Shown: positions 24,492-34,827 of the stretch, one piece after another | Layout of the letters: every line of letters begins with the position of its first letter | How positions within the stretch are numbered: position 1 is the stretch's first letter | Source of the DNA: Coprothermobacteraceae bacterium | GTDB lineage: Bacteria; Coprothermobacterota; Coprothermobacteria; Coprothermobacterales; Coprothermobacteraceae | Assembly (NCBI GenBank): GCA_013178255.1 | Contig: JABLWY010000001.1 | Location: 428,503 to 492,502 of the forward strand | DNA length: 64,000 bases | Direction: 5' to 3' | Made by a program: the position numbers and the translations under genes | Notes under the pieces: generated by a model | Database searches by the model: none | What the model was told of the DNA's origin: nothing | What the model saw: only the letters and a program-made list of their open reading frames with translations

Positions 24492-25778
24492 TTTGCATGT
24501 TTCTTGGATCCAGTCTCTAGATGCGCAAGAGTAAGGATAAGATAGAAGTTCTGGTATCCTAAGTTCTCCTGGGCGCAAGCATAGGCACATTTACAAACTT
24601 ACTTCAGTGAGTTGACTCTTTCGCTCACAGAACTGGACTGATATACATGTGACTGTTGAATCTAGTCTTGGGCCGTATAGGAGGGTAGATCAACTGGAAT
24701 ACATGTTTAGCAGACTTTAAGGTGGTGAATGGTCCTTCTGTGTGAAGGGAGTACGTCCGCAGGGAAAGGGGGTATGACGAGCTACTGTTCGCATGTCCCG
24801 TTTGTGTGAACAAGCTTCTTGGTCTCTGATTGCCTTGGGTTTACAATATAAGTTGGGGTTGCATGTCCTAAAGACACGGAAAACCTTGATCGTAGTAAGT
24901 TCTAGTGAGCGTTTACGCTTATGGCTTAGTCGCGGAAGGCACTGCCATCGAATAACGCTGCGCCGTAATCTACGACGGAGTAGGCCTTTGCAAGGCATAT
25001 GTGGTGCAGGCGTTATCTATGGTGTTGACTACTAGGGAAGTTTTCTTTACTGTTCTGACGCGCGGGGCGATGAATGGTCCTTTCGCGAGTTAACTGGCAA
25101 TTTGCAGGGACTGGAGGAACTTTATATTTGAGTTGCGTATACCTCTATCAGTTGTGCCAGGATTTCGGGTCAAAGGTGATAGACGAGATTCTGTCAGAAG
25201 AACATTAATGTGAATTGGCCTAGCGTCGGGAACGCGTCTACTAGTGAGCCACGCTGGGGGTTTAGAAGTTCTCCAAGAATGATTCGCTGGTACTTCGGGG
25301 GCCGGCAAGTGAGGGTGTAGGTATTCTCTCCTAGGGTCGCACTAGGCTGACTCATGATTAGATTCCCAACTTCAGGTCAATCATTCAGGCAATTGGTATC
25401 CGTTTGGTACCGAAGCACTCATCAACTCGCCTTTCTGGTACCAGCTCTAGCTTCTACTGTACACGTGCATTCTAGAAGATGACGGTAACGTGAGGCCTGA
25501 GGAATTAGCATTTGCAATCTATCTAACTCTTGGTCGCCTTTGTGTCGTCGTCTCCCGCAACTTCTTCCGGTGTTCAATTTCGCGGGATGGCATTGTTCCT
25601 CAAGCTAGCCTCAGGGTTGGAATTGCAGCGCAACCCCAGGCACACATAGCTTATGGTCGGCGTCAGGTTACCAGTCGGATTCGCCACAGGGGCAAAGGGT
25701 TTGGTCTAGAGCGCCTGAATCTCAACGTCTGACGCGCTGGGAGTAGGAGTCTGGAAACTCACTTCCGCGGAACCTAGG
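24492..25778. other. 1.29-kb region without recognisable gene
   Basis: All frames are broken by frequent stops and none of the short ORFs resembles a known family or has a good ribosome site. The 11-mer GAATGGTCCTT occurs twice (near 24727 and 25072). No insertion-sequence ends or tRNA were seen. It separates plus-strand and minus-strand halves of the glycan locus and may be a decayed gene such as a flippase or polymerase. Confidence 0.5.
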
Positions 25779-26741
25779 TTACTCACTTTCGTTAGGCGGT
25801 AATTCGGTCTTCGGGTTGAAGAGGAACCCTGCCATCAATCCTTTCAGTATGAAACCTCTGCACCTTGCTGGTTTCTTGGCGAGATTATTGAGTTGTGTGA
25901 GTACGAAATATGCGAGTCTGAGCGCGCCTCTCTTCCTAGATATGTAGAACCCATTCCTGGCTCCGTAGTAGAGCTTCATGTTGCAGACCTCATCAGCAGA
26001 ATTATTAGCAAGGTGCACAGCAATGCTTCGCTGCGCATAAAGCCCCAGGTAGCCAGAGCTCGTAAGCCGCATGGTAAACTCGGTATCGTCACCCCAAAGG
26101 AACATTTCCTTTATGGGATAGCCTAGTCTTGCGACGGCGTGCCTGGGTATGAGGATAGAGACAAAAGTCGCGGCTCTAACGACGATCAAATCATTGGCGT
26201 CTAGCAGGTTAAATGGTCTGCCGTTGATGGTGCTAGATAAGTCTGGGAGGTTAAGTTTGTGCGGGCTTCCGTCCGTCCAGACGGCTTTGCTTGCTATGAA
26301 CCCTACTTCATGCTTCTCCACAACATCTAGAGCTCTGAGCAACTCTCTCAGTGCCGATGGATCAGGCATAGTGTCGTCATCCATCAGCCAAAACCAATCG
26401 AATCCCTGCTCGTATGCCACCTTGAGTCCGTAGTTAAACCCTCCAGCTCCACCCGTGTTGCGGGGCATTCTCACATATATGAGTCGAGTGGAGGCATCTT
26501 CACCGAAGATAAGTTCATGCTTCCAATCCTGTCCGAGTTGTTTGGGCGGAAGCTCTCTAAGATAGCCAAGTTCAAGCAGCATTTCGGGTGTACCGTCTGC
26601 AGAAGCGTTATCCACAACTACAATCCCTTCCACAGGATACTCTTGCTGCAACACAGCATTCAAACATCTTCTTAGTAGTTCTTTTCTGTTGTAAGTGACA
26701 ACCACTGCGCACACTCTTTCTCGGATCTCTGAACGTCTCAC
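25779..26741 (-). CDS. Family 2 glycosyltransferase, galactofuranosyltransferase (GlfT1)-like
   Basis: A 320-residue GT2 enzyme. It has CAVVVTYNRKELLRRCLNAV at the start, PRNTGGAGGFNYGL and the acidic FWLMDDDTMPDP motif near residue 116, then MFLWGDDTEFTMRL, which holds the catalytic base region. The NTGGAGGFN and WLMDDDT sequences are typical of UDP-galactofuranose transferases related to GlfT1 and rhamnosyl-type GT2s. The gene overlaps glf by 4 bp (ATGA) on the same strand, so it very probably uses the UDP-Galf made by that mutase. Confidence 0.88.
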   Translation of the reverse strand: MRRSEIRERVCAVVVTYNRKELLRRCLNAVLQQEYPVEGIVVVDNASADGTPEMLLELGYLRELPPKQLGQDWKHELIFGEDASTRLIYVRMPRNTGGAGGFNYGLKVAYEQGFDWFWLMDDDTMPDPSALRELLRALDVVEKHEVGFIASKAVWTDGSPHKLNLPDLSSTINGRPFNLLDANDLIVVRAATFVSILIPRHAVARLGYPIKEMFLWGDDTEFTMRLTSSGYLGLYAQRSIAVHLANNSADEVCNMKLYYGARNGFYISRKRGALRLAYFVLTQLNNLAKKPARCRGFILKGLMAGFLFNPKTELPPNESE

Positions 26742-27886
26742 ATTAGTACCTCCTCGAAGACAGTAAGTGCCCGTTCAATCGCGTCATCCATATCATAGTA
26801 CTTGAACTCGGCCAACCTGCCCAGCGGAACCAGATTTGGAAACCTCTTGGTCAGTTCTATGTACTTCCTGTGTTTGTCAACTTCCTGTACTGATAACACT
26901 GGGTAATAGGGGACGTCTGCTTCAGTCTCGCGGGCCTTCGGGTACTCCTTTAGAATGACGGTCCTATTTGTTTCGAAGGGGTGAATGTGTTTGAACTCGG
27001 TTATCCTTGTGAATGAGTAGTCGTTTGGATAGTTAACTGTCGCGACTTCCTGAAAATGTGCGACTTCTAGTGTTTCGAAGCGCAAATCTAGCGACCTATA
27101 CTGTAACGGTCCGTATACTCTATCAAAAAGATCATCAAGTGCTCCAGTGTAGAAAACCAAACCTCTAAACTCTTGCCCGAACACAAACGTTTTTCCGCTC
27201 TCCAAGTCGAAATTAAGAATGGATCGGGCGTCAGTATTTAGAAGTATGTGAATTCGAGGATTATTGAGCATTCTACCGAAAACCGCGCTGTATCCTTCCG
27301 CAGGGACGCCTTGATATCTATCTTGAAAATAGCGGTTGTCCTTTCCTACCACAATTGGAACTCTTGCCATTACCTCTCCACTGAGTTGGTCAGGTGGAAG
27401 GTCCCATTGTTTTAGTGTGTAGTTCTTGAAGATCTTCTCGAACACGTAGTTTGCGAGCATTCTGAGATCTTCGTCATCTTCTCGAAGGAGGTCTTGGACC
27501 GATACGCGAGTGCCGTACGAGAACCTAGCTAAGAGTTTAAGTTCGATACGTCGTGCAAGATCTCGCGGGAACAACATTTCTAGGCTGTTGAGGTTGAAAG
27601 GCAGTGGAATGGTATTACCGTCCACGTACGCGAGGACCTTGTGCTGATAAGGGATCCACTCTGTGAACCGCGAAACGTAGTCAAATGCTCGTTTATTATC
27701 TGTGTGAAAAATGTGGGGGCCGTACTTGTGGACCAAGATCCCAGTTGAGTGCCGTTCATCAGCGCAGTTTCCTCCTAGATGAGGCCTTTTCTCGACCATT
27801 AGTACCCTCTTTCGTCTTGCGTTAGCTATCCTCTCTGCTAAGACAGCTCCACTGAAACCTGAACCTACGACTACACAGTCAAACAT
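26738..27886 (-). CDS. glf: UDP-galactopyranose mutase
   Basis: A 382-residue flavoenzyme that interconverts UDP-galactopyranose and UDP-galactofuranose. The FAD-binding start VVVGSGFSGAVLAERIA, KRPHLGGNCADE, the HKYGPHIFHTDN motif, IPLPFNL, and the substrate Arg region VARVPIVVGKDNRYFQDRYQG followed by the C-terminal RLAEFKYYDMDDAIERAL are all present. Length is normal. AGGAGGTTTTTC precedes the ATG. It is the promoter-proximal gene of a two-gene operon with the galactofuranosyltransferase. Confidence 0.97.
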   Translation of the reverse strand: MFDCVVVGSGFSGAVLAERIANARRKRVLMVEKRPHLGGNCADERHSTGILVHKYGPHIFHTDNKRAFDYVSRFTEWIPYQHKVLAYVDGNTIPLPFNLNSLEMLFPRDLARRIELKLLARFSYGTRVSVQDLLREDDEDLRMLANYVFEKIFKNYTLKQWDLPPDQLSGEVMARVPIVVGKDNRYFQDRYQGVPAEGYSAVFGRMLNNPRIHILLNTDARSILNFDLESGKTFVFGQEFRGLVFYTGALDDLFDRVYGPLQYRSLDLRFETLEVAHFQEVATVNYPNDYSFTRITEFKHIHPFETNRTVILKEYPKARETEADVPYYPVLSVQEVDKHRKYIELTKRFPNLVPLGRLAEFKYYDMDDAIERALTVFEEVLM

Positions 27887-28135
27887 GAAAAACCTCCTGA
27901 GGTATGTTGTCTACTAGAATTCCTGTCACTTACTTGATAGTTTACCACTCCGTGGTCCGAACTGGGGCAACACAACCTGCGCCTTGCTGCACGCTGCACC
28001 GATGACTTGCGCCATTGGTGCTTTCCGGGTACGCGTTCCGCTAAAATGCTCAGGGCTCCCAAGTCTGTCACTCGCGCCAAGCGTGATCTGCGGTTCGTGG
28101 TAAGATAAGAGTGCTGCTTCAAAGGAGGTGTTGAC

Positions 28136-29254
28136 TTGACAATCGGTTTGGATCTCTTCATTCATGGCATTCGTGAAGGAACTCTTGCAGGAATTGCCTC
28201 ATATACAAAGACACTAATTGAGGGGCTGTTGCAGTGGGGCAGCGATCACGAGTATGTGGTGTATGCCAATTCTAGAGCTCGCCTTGAGCCGAGCATACTT
28301 CAGTTAGGAACGATCAAGCGTGTGTGGGCGCCAAGTCGTGGTTCGGCATGGTGGGAACAACTGTACTTCGCGACTCCTGGCTCCACACGAGGTTTAGACT
28401 TGATTCATAACCCTCATTCAGCACCGTTGAAACGGTGCCGTGTGAAGCAGGTTGTCACGGTGCACGACGTAATACCACTAATTGAGCCGGAGGCTTTTAC
28501 GAAACGGAACAGAGTTTATTGGAGTTTTGTCTGGAGCTCGCTACACAGGGTTGATGCCGTGATTACCGTCTCCGAGTGGTCGAAGAGAGATATCGTTACG
28601 CGCCTACGTGTAGATCCAGATCGTGTGAATGTAGTTTATCCTGCTCTCAGGTTTTCGCCGACGGGGGCTGAAACAGCTTCTGGAGTGGCGTCAACTCTGA
28701 CGAAGTACCGCATTCGGAAACCTTACATCTTATATGTTGGCACGCTTGAACCTAGGAAGAACGTGCCAACTCTCTTGAAGGCTTTCAAACGCTTGCTCGA
28801 AGTTCTGACCGACGATCTGCAGTTAGTAATTGTGGGCAAGACGGGCTGGCTGTTTCAGGATGTGTTCAGGACAACTGAAGAGCTGGGTCTTCAGGAGAAA
28901 GTGGTTTTCACTGGGTTTGTTCCGACTTCGGAGCTGCCAGCTCTGTATAGTTCGGCTTCAGTCTTTGTTTTTCCGAGTTTATACGAGGGGTTCGGTCTGC
29001 CTCCTTTGGAGGCAATGGCTTTCGGAGTTCCTGTCGTTGTCTCTAATCGTGCATCTCTGCCGGAAGTGGTGGGTGATGCTGGGATACTGGTCGACCCAAC
29101 TGATCCCGAAGAGATTGCGTTTCAGATCAAGCGAGTTCTTGAAGACAGCCAACTTCGGGAGGTGCTAGGTCGCAAAGGGTTAGAGCGTGCTGCGAGGTTC
29201 AGCGTTGAGAGGCTTGCCAAGGAAACGCTGAAGGTATACGAGAGTCTGAAGTAG
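28136..29254 (+). CDS. Family 4 glycosyltransferase (mannosyl/rhamnosyl-type)
   Basis: A 372-residue GT-B enzyme. The N-terminal domain has [14 protein letters not shown] and [16 protein letters not shown]. The C-terminal domain has [41 protein letters not shown] (the EX7E motif) and [20 protein letters not shown]. This subgroup often transfers mannose or related sugars, and manC is encoded 1 kb downstream. It starts with TTG at 28136 after AAGGAGGTG. It is clearly paralogous to the enzyme at 31517. Confidence 0.93.
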   Translation: MTIGLDLFIHGIREGTLAGIASYTKTLIEGLLQWGSDHEYVVYANSRARLEPSILQLGTIKRVWAPSRGSAWWEQLYFATPGSTRGLDLIHNPHSAPLKRCRVKQVVTVHDVIPLIEPEAFTKRNRVYWSFVWSSLHRVDAVITVSEWSKRDIVTRLRVDPDRVNVVYPALRFSPTGAETASGVASTLTKYRIRKPYILYVGTLEPRKNVPTLLKAFKRLLEVLTDDLQLVIVGKTGWLFQDVFRTTEELGLQEKVVFTGFVPTSELPALYSSASVFVFPSLYEGFGLPPLEAMAFGVPVVVSNRASLPEVVGDAGILVDPTDPEEIAFQIKRVLEDSQLREVLGRKGLERAARFSVERLAKETLKVYESLK

Positions 29255-30122
29255 AGGTAAAGGTGATTTGGTAAAGGTAGTGGACGGCATCGCCTTTAAT
29301 GTGAAGAGCGCACAACGAAGTTGATTCTCACTTCGCTAAGAAACGTGGTCTGTGGCTATCATTGCAAGTGTGTTGAGGTTTGGCTTGTGTAGTCTGAAGT
29401 TGAATCAGCCGTTGATGTTGACGGAAGAACTGAGTTGCTTTGGAATGGTTCGAAGTCAGCGCGGTTGATTCGCAATCACCTTTAGTAGGGTTTCGACCGT
29501 TCACGTTGTCTCCAATGAACTCGCTCCTGTGTTCCTGACGCTGGTCTGAATTCATGGCTACGCGGCAGAGACTTCGCCTTCTCCACTCTATGTGAATTAC
29601 GCGACTGATCACATACATGACCTATCACATTCTCCCGCTTCGGTGTGTCAAGCGCTCTGGCAAGTTGTGGCCGCATAGTTCAACCATTCTATCCAACGCT
29701 GGCCCAAGAAGTACTAGTAATGAAATACGCCCGATCGTCATTGCGTCCGGTTCAACTCAAACTACTGCCGCTCATATCCACAGGTTGGGCTACTTCTCTA
29801 TTCTCTAGTTACGAATCGCTAGTTCATTTACGACCTTCTAAGCGTTGCTAATCACACAAGCTGCCTGCAACGGGCGGGGGTCGTTGCCGTTGCTCACTCT
29901 TACTGGGCTAGTGGAGTATGCAAAGGAACGGACTTCTTAGCCAATGCCAGAGAAGAAACTCGTGTGTATACTAGTTGGTTGTTGAGGGCTCAGGCGCCTA
30001 TAGTTCTGGTATTTCAGCAGGTTGGCGTTCTTAGGACGGCGGGGGTTTGCGATAATGTTTATTGGGAGCCTTTTGGAGAAAATCCAAGACCGCTTGCGCA
30101 AACAGGAAAAGGGGTGCTATAG
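29255..30122. other. 868-bp region without recognisable gene
   Basis: Short frames only, no family resemblance, no tRNA and no obvious terminator. The last 60 bp hold the ribosome site AAAAGGGG of manC. It resembles the gap at 24492-25778 in being gene-free inside the glycan locus. Confidence 0.5.
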
Positions 30123-31505
30123 GTGGAAGCAGTTATTCTAGCTGGTGGAAAAGGTACAAGGTTGTGGCCGTTGTCTAGAAAACGGCTCGCGAAACAATTT
30201 CTGAGGCTTGTGGGAGATAGAACCCTTCTCGAAGATACTTATGTAAGGGCTTTGGCTGTAGCGTCTCCGCAAGATGTCGTTACAGTCACAGGAGAGGAAG
30301 TATATCACTTTGCACGGGAGTATGCCAGTAGAGTAGACCCTACTTTGGCTGAGAATGTGATAGCGGAACCAGTTGGACGGAACACTGCTCCTGCCATATT
30401 GCTGGCGATAGCATACTTGCGGGACTCGCTGAAGGCTTCGGAAGATGAACCAGTGCTTGTGCTCCCCTCTGATCACATCATCAAGCCGTTGGATAAGTTC
30501 GTCCAGTATGTTTCATCTGCAGATGGTGCTGCACAGGAGGGTTACCTTGTGACCTTCGGTGTTGTTCCGACCAGACCAGAAACAGGCTACGGGTACATAA
30601 AGGCGGGAAAACAGCGTGGAAGTTTCAATGAAGTGGAAAGATTTGTAGAGAAGCCTGCATATGAGAAGGCTGTTGAGTACTTGCGCGAGGGTAGATACTA
30701 CTGGAATTCTGGAATGTTCATGTTCTCTATAGGTAGTTTCTTGTCTGAGTTGGAGAAGCATGCCCCAGAGATTCACAGGTTCGCTAAGATGCCTTATGAG
30801 GAATTGGTGGCCAACTTCGCGAGTATGCCTTCCATTTCCATCGACTACGCACTAATGGAGAAGACCGACCGAGCAGCTGTTGTACCAATGGAACTACAAT
30901 GGAGTGACGTGGGCTCGTGGGACTCCTATTACGAAGTGATGGAAAAGGACGAACAGGGAAATGTCTCCGTTGGTGACGTGGTGTCGAACGGAGTTAATAA
31001 CAGTCTCTTATTATCTGACAGTAGATTGATTGCAGCAGTTGATGTCACTGACCTTATCGTAGTTGAGACGCAAGATGCAGTTCTAGTGACGCGCAGAGGC
31101 AACAGTCAGAACGTCAGGAAGCTGATAGACGAGCTTAGAGATAATGAGCGGAAGGAAGTCCTCGAACATCCTGAAATGATTCGACCGTGGGGAAGATATA
31201 GGGTGCTGGAGCAGGGGCAGGGCTACAAGATAAAGCGCGTGGTACTCAAGCCGGGTTACAGCATGCGACCTCAGATGCACTATAGGCGTTCCGAACACTG
31301 GGTAGTAGTCAAGGGAGTGGCTGAAGTCACAATTGGTGAGGAAAGGGTGACACTAAGTTCTGGGATGAGTACCTTTGTACCAAAGGAGACCGTGCACGTT
31401 TTGAGGAACCCAGCCAACGAAATGCTTGAGATAATAGAGGTGGAAATAGGAGACTACTTGGAAGAAGACGACACCATACTGGTCGACGACTTCCAAAGCT
31501 CTTGA
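30123..31505 (+). CDS. manC: Mannose-1-phosphate guanylyltransferase / mannose-6-phosphate isomerase
   Basis: A 460-residue type II PMI-GMP enzyme that makes GDP-mannose. The N-terminal pyrophosphorylase domain has VILAGGKGTRLWPLSRKRLAKQFL and VLPSDHIIKP near residue 115, with FVEKP near 180. The C-terminal cupin (about 345-455) begins MIRPWGRYRVLEQG and has the metal site QMHYRRSEHWVVVKGVAEV. Length fits AlgA/ManC. It starts with GTG at 30123 after AAAAGGGGTGCTATAG. Its stop lies 12 bp before the next glycosyltransferase start. Confidence 0.96.
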   Translation: MEAVILAGGKGTRLWPLSRKRLAKQFLRLVGDRTLLEDTYVRALAVASPQDVVTVTGEEVYHFAREYASRVDPTLAENVIAEPVGRNTAPAILLAIAYLRDSLKASEDEPVLVLPSDHIIKPLDKFVQYVSSADGAAQEGYLVTFGVVPTRPETGYGYIKAGKQRGSFNEVERFVEKPAYEKAVEYLREGRYYWNSGMFMFSIGSFLSELEKHAPEIHRFAKMPYEELVANFASMPSISIDYALMEKTDRAAVVPMELQWSDVGSWDSYYEVMEKDEQGNVSVGDVVSNGVNNSLLLSDSRLIAAVDVTDLIVVETQDAVLVTRRGNSQNVRKLIDELRDNERKEVLEHPEMIRPWGRYRVLEQGQGYKIKRVVLKPGYSMRPQMHYRRSEHWVVVKGVAEVTIGEERVTLSSGMSTFVPKETVHVLRNPANEMLEIIEVEIGDYLEEDDTILVDDFQSS

Positions 31506-31516
31506 GAAGAGGATGT

Positions 31517-32632
31517 ATGAGGGTTTCGTTTAATTTGTTGACATATGATCCGACCTCTGGTGGATACGCGACCTACATCGCTGACCTGTTCAGAGGTTTT
31601 GCTTCAATTGAATCACCTTTCGAATTGCAAACGTTAATACCAGACTTCTTGGCGTCAGAAGCACCAGTGGCAGGCAAGGTCACTGGCGTTCGATTACCAA
31701 AGTCAAAGCAGTTTAGGTACTTCGGAGAGCAAGTATATTTGAGTTCAAAGAGCTCCAGAGCCCTCGGGGTCCTTCATTCGCCGTTTTCCAACCCACAGTT
31801 GGGATATCATGGACTGCAGGTGGTGACGCTACACGACGTGATACCCGTGGTATTCCCTGAGTACGTAAGTCCTTTTTCCAGGCGCTTTTTTAGCTTTCTC
31901 TGGAAGAACGGCCTCCGCAGGGTAGACGCCATCATCACCGTCTCTCAGTGGTCAAAGAAAGACATAGTTGAACGGTTCGGTTTGAACGAAGAGAGAGTGC
32001 ACGTGGTTTACAATGCCTTTCCTCGGATCGTCGACTTTAGACAAGGCGCAGAGAATACAGAGGGGGTATTGACAAGATACGGCATCAACAAACCCTACAT
32101 CCTTTTCGTGGGCCGTCTGGAGAGCAGGAAAAATGTACCCACTTTGGTGAAGGCCTTTGATCGTGTTAGAAAATCGGGCTTGACGGACTTCTTGTTGGTA
32201 TTAGTGGGTAAGAAGGGTTGGGGGTATGAACAAACGTTCGCTTCTATAGAATCTCTTGGTCTGCAAGAACATGTCAGAGTCTTGGAGCACATACCTTGGG
32301 AGGATTTGATGGCTCTATACCGTGGGGCTTCAGTTTTTGTGTTTCCCAGCTTATACGAAGGTTTTGGCCTTCCACCGTTGGAAGCAATGGCTTTTGGTGT
32401 GCCCGTAGTGGCATCCAATGCTACTTCGATCCCTGAGGTTGTCGGAGATGCCGGCATCTTGGTAGACCCCATGGATGATGAAGCTCTTGCCAGTAATGTT
32501 ATTAAGGTACTAACGGACACAGAACTAAGGGCAGAGTTGGTTAGGAAGGGCTTGGAGCAAGTGAGGTTGTTCACGATCGAAAGAATGGCTGAAGCCACGG
32601 TTGAAGTGTATAGGCTGGTGACGGGAGATTGA
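31517..32632 (+). CDS. Family 4 glycosyltransferase, paralogue of the one at 28136
   Basis: A 371-residue GT4 enzyme. It has [70 protein letters not shown] and [18 protein letters not shown]. It shares long identical stretches with the gene at 28136, so the two are paralogues, perhaps adding similar sugars to different acceptors. ATG at 31517 is preferred over the TTG at 31502 because AGAGGA lies 5 bp upstream and the conserved part starts here. It belongs to a run manC-GT4-GT4-GT2. Confidence 0.92.
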   Translation: MRVSFNLLTYDPTSGGYATYIADLFRGFASIESPFELQTLIPDFLASEAPVAGKVTGVRLPKSKQFRYFGEQVYLSSKSSRALGVLHSPFSNPQLGYHGLQVVTLHDVIPVVFPEYVSPFSRRFFSFLWKNGLRRVDAIITVSQWSKKDIVERFGLNEERVHVVYNAFPRIVDFRQGAENTEGVLTRYGINKPYILFVGRLESRKNVPTLVKAFDRVRKSGLTDFLLVLVGKKGWGYEQTFASIESLGLQEHVRVLEHIPWEDLMALYRGASVFVFPSLYEGFGLPPLEAMAFGVPVVASNATSIPEVVGDAGILVDPMDDEALASNVIKVLTDTELRAELVRKGLEQVRLFTIERMAEATVEVYRLVTGD

Positions 32633-32634
32633 AT

Positions 32635-33804
32635 ATGTCGCTCGGACTTCTTACTTCAAGGACGCTTGTTTCGGTGAACAAAATGTACTACCCAGAGATA
32701 GGTGGGGTCGAAAATGTGGCGAAAGAGATTGCCGAAGCAAGCATTGACCTCTTCGACAAATCCGTTGTAATAACGTTCAACAAGACTAGTAAGCGTGTTA
32801 CTGAGGAAATAAACAGCGTCGCGGTGATCAGATTGGCTACGTGGTTGCGTCGTGATCCAATACGCTTTTCTCCTCAACTATGCCAGGCTCTAAAGAGCCT
32901 AGATGAGAAAGACAATGTCTTTGTGTTTCACTTCCCGTCCTTTCAACCTGAACTTTACTTTCTACACTCTGATCTAGAGGGTAAGAAGGTGTGTTTCTAT
33001 CACTCTGACATTGCGGGAAGAGGAATATTGGGCGCTCTCTATAGAAAGATAGTGGTGAGAAAGTTCTTGAGCAAGATGGATGCCATAGTGGTCACTTCTC
33101 CGAAAATGGCACAAACTTCCAATGATTTGAAGGGGCATGAGGACAAGATTCTTGTCATACCTCTCTTCGTTGACCTGGATCACTTTTACCCGCGCCCTAA
33201 AGTCAAGCGTGCAGAGATATTCACTGCTCTAGGTGTTCAAGACCAGGCAGCTGCAAAGTTGGTACTCTACGTCGGGAGGTTTGGGCGATATAAAGGCTTG
33301 GAGTACTTGGTCCGAGCTATGAAACTACTGCCTGAGAATTACTACTTAGTCTTGATAGGGAACGGACCCAGGCGATCGCTCATAGAGTCTGAAATCATTA
33401 AGCTGAACCTCGTTTCTAGAGTTTTGTTGCTTAATCACGTGCCTTACAGCGAACTACCTTACTACTACAGCGCTGCAGATGTTTTTGTGCTCCCTTCTGT
33501 GGACAGAGGAGAAGCATTTGGGCTCGTTGCTATCGAAGCTATGGCGTGCGGCGTTCCTGTCATTACTACTGAATTAGGGACGGGAACGTCCTATCACAAC
33601 ATCGATGGAGTGACCGGCAGGGTGGTCTTGCCAAAGGATGAAACAGCTTTGGCTAGAGCGATCCTGGATGTCACTCAGTCCAAGACAGCCTTCGAGCCTA
33701 ATGGTTTGAGAGCACGCGCTGAGGGCTTCAGCAAGAGCGAGTTTCGCGCTAAGTGGAGAAGATTGCTAGAACAGCTAATTACCAGTGAAAGGTGGCCGGT
33801 TTAG
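32635..33804 (+). CDS. Family 4 glycosyltransferase
   Basis: A 389-residue GT-B enzyme. It has VNKMYYPEIGGVENVAKEIAEA at the start (the acceptor-side glycine loop), KLVLYVGRFGRYKGLEYLVRAM, ADVFVLPSVDRGEAFGLVAIEAMA (EX7E) and CGVPVITTELGTGTSYHN. The YPEIGGVE and EAFGLVxIEAM sequences place it near PimB/WbaZ-type mannosyltransferases, in keeping with manC nearby. It starts 2 bp after the previous stop with GGGAG upstream; TTG at 32629 is an alternative. Confidence 0.92.
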   Translation: MSLGLLTSRTLVSVNKMYYPEIGGVENVAKEIAEASIDLFDKSVVITFNKTSKRVTEEINSVAVIRLATWLRRDPIRFSPQLCQALKSLDEKDNVFVFHFPSFQPELYFLHSDLEGKKVCFYHSDIAGRGILGALYRKIVVRKFLSKMDAIVVTSPKMAQTSNDLKGHEDKILVIPLFVDLDHFYPRPKVKRAEIFTALGVQDQAAAKLVLYVGRFGRYKGLEYLVRAMKLLPENYYLVLIGNGPRRSLIESEIIKLNLVSRVLLLNHVPYSELPYYYSAADVFVLPSVDRGEAFGLVAIEAMACGVPVITTELGTGTSYHNIDGVTGRVVLPKDETALARAILDVTQSKTAFEPNGLRARAEGFSKSEFRAKWRRLLEQLITSERWPV

Positions 33805-33859
33805 AACCGAGTCTTCTGGAGGGAGTTAGGAATTCCAAGAGAAGGAGGATTGCTACCGA

Positions 33860-34807
33860 ATGGAAGAGCGACCGGTGTTTAGCATCATAATGCCTGCGTA
33901 TAACAAAGCACACTGCATTAGCTACGCTATCAAGTCTGTGCTTAGACAAACTTTCACCTCGTGGGAGCTGATAGTTGTCGATGACTGTTCGACTGACGGT
34001 ACCGCAGACGTTGTGAGTCAGTTCGAGGACGCGCGGATCAGATTGGTGAGACTTGATAGGAATTCAGGAGGGCCAAGTCACCCGAAGAATGTGGGTATCG
34101 AGTTGGCGATAGGACAGTGGCTTTGCTTCCTAGATCCTGACGACATGTATGCAAGCAGTTTCTTAGAGCAGATGAGCCTATTGATCAAATCTTTTGGCAC
34201 ATCGTACTTCTACGGTCTTGCGGTTGCTCGCTTTTCAAGGTTCGAGGGTCGAGCGGTTCCGACTAGGTTTTTCTATAACTACGATGTGTGTGACTGGAGT
34301 CCGAGAACGTTTGGGCTAACAGAGTACCTGGAGGCAAAAGTCGGGAGGTTAGGTACGGTAAGCAGGGAGTTTGTGATGAAGAATGGGCTTCGCTTTCCAA
34401 TGGAGTTTAAGATATGCGAAGACTACGTATTTGAAGTCTCTTTGTTTCTAAAAGGTCTGAATTGCGTCTACATAGATGCTCCGTTGTACTTGTATGGAGA
34501 GACAGAAGGGGAGAGTATTACAAAGCAGAGACCGTTCGATCAGATAATTTCTTCAAGAAGGCTTATCTTGGATAGGATAGAGGCGCCTTGTAGGCACCTT
34601 GTAGAACTAGACATCGCATTCTACAAGTTGTTCAGCTATATGAGTGGTAAGAGGTACACTGAGACGGTTGGCCTCTTGCTGGGTAACCCTTCCCTCCTTG
34701 TTTATGTGGTCAGGAAGTTGTATCGGAAGTACTTTAAGGAGAAGCTCCCACTTTACCTACCGAAATATCGCAGGTGCATAGATAGAATCTTCGCTGACGT
34801 ACCCTGA
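33860..34807 (+). CDS. Family 2 glycosyltransferase
   Basis: A 315-residue GT-A enzyme. It has FSIIMPAYNKAHCISYAIKSVLRQ, ELIVVDDCSTDGT, RNSGGPSHPKNVGIELA and the acidic motif WLCFLDPDDMY near residue 93. KICEDYVFEVSLF is the catalytic-base region. A C-terminal basic tail may bind the membrane. It is last in the manC run, 55 bp after the GT4 stop, with GAAGGAGG before the ATG. Donor and acceptor are unknown. Confidence 0.9.
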   Translation: MEERPVFSIIMPAYNKAHCISYAIKSVLRQTFTSWELIVVDDCSTDGTADVVSQFEDARIRLVRLDRNSGGPSHPKNVGIELAIGQWLCFLDPDDMYASSFLEQMSLLIKSFGTSYFYGLAVARFSRFEGRAVPTRFFYNYDVCDWSPRTFGLTEYLEAKVGRLGTVSREFVMKNGLRFPMEFKICEDYVFEVSLFLKGLNCVYIDAPLYLYGETEGESITKQRPFDQIISSRRLILDRIEAPCRHLVELDIAFYKLFSYMSGKRYTETVGLLLGNPSLLVYVVRKLYRKYFKEKLPLYLPKYRRCIDRIFADVP

Positions 34808-34827
34808 GGCCAATTACGTTAACTCTT

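Noticed and set aside
24720-25090. Short direct repeat GAATGGTCCTT as a mobile-element target duplication
   Set aside because: The copies are 345 bp apart with no terminal inverted repeats or transposase remnant between them, and 11 bp can recur by chance.
25490-25732. An 80-residue plus-strand frame in the 1.29-kb gap
   Set aside because: GTG-type start without a ribosome site, no recognisable motif and surrounding frames equally random.
32095-32598. A 167-residue minus-strand frame inside the GT4 gene
   Set aside because: Antisense shadow of a clear glycosyltransferase with its catalytic motifs on the plus strand.
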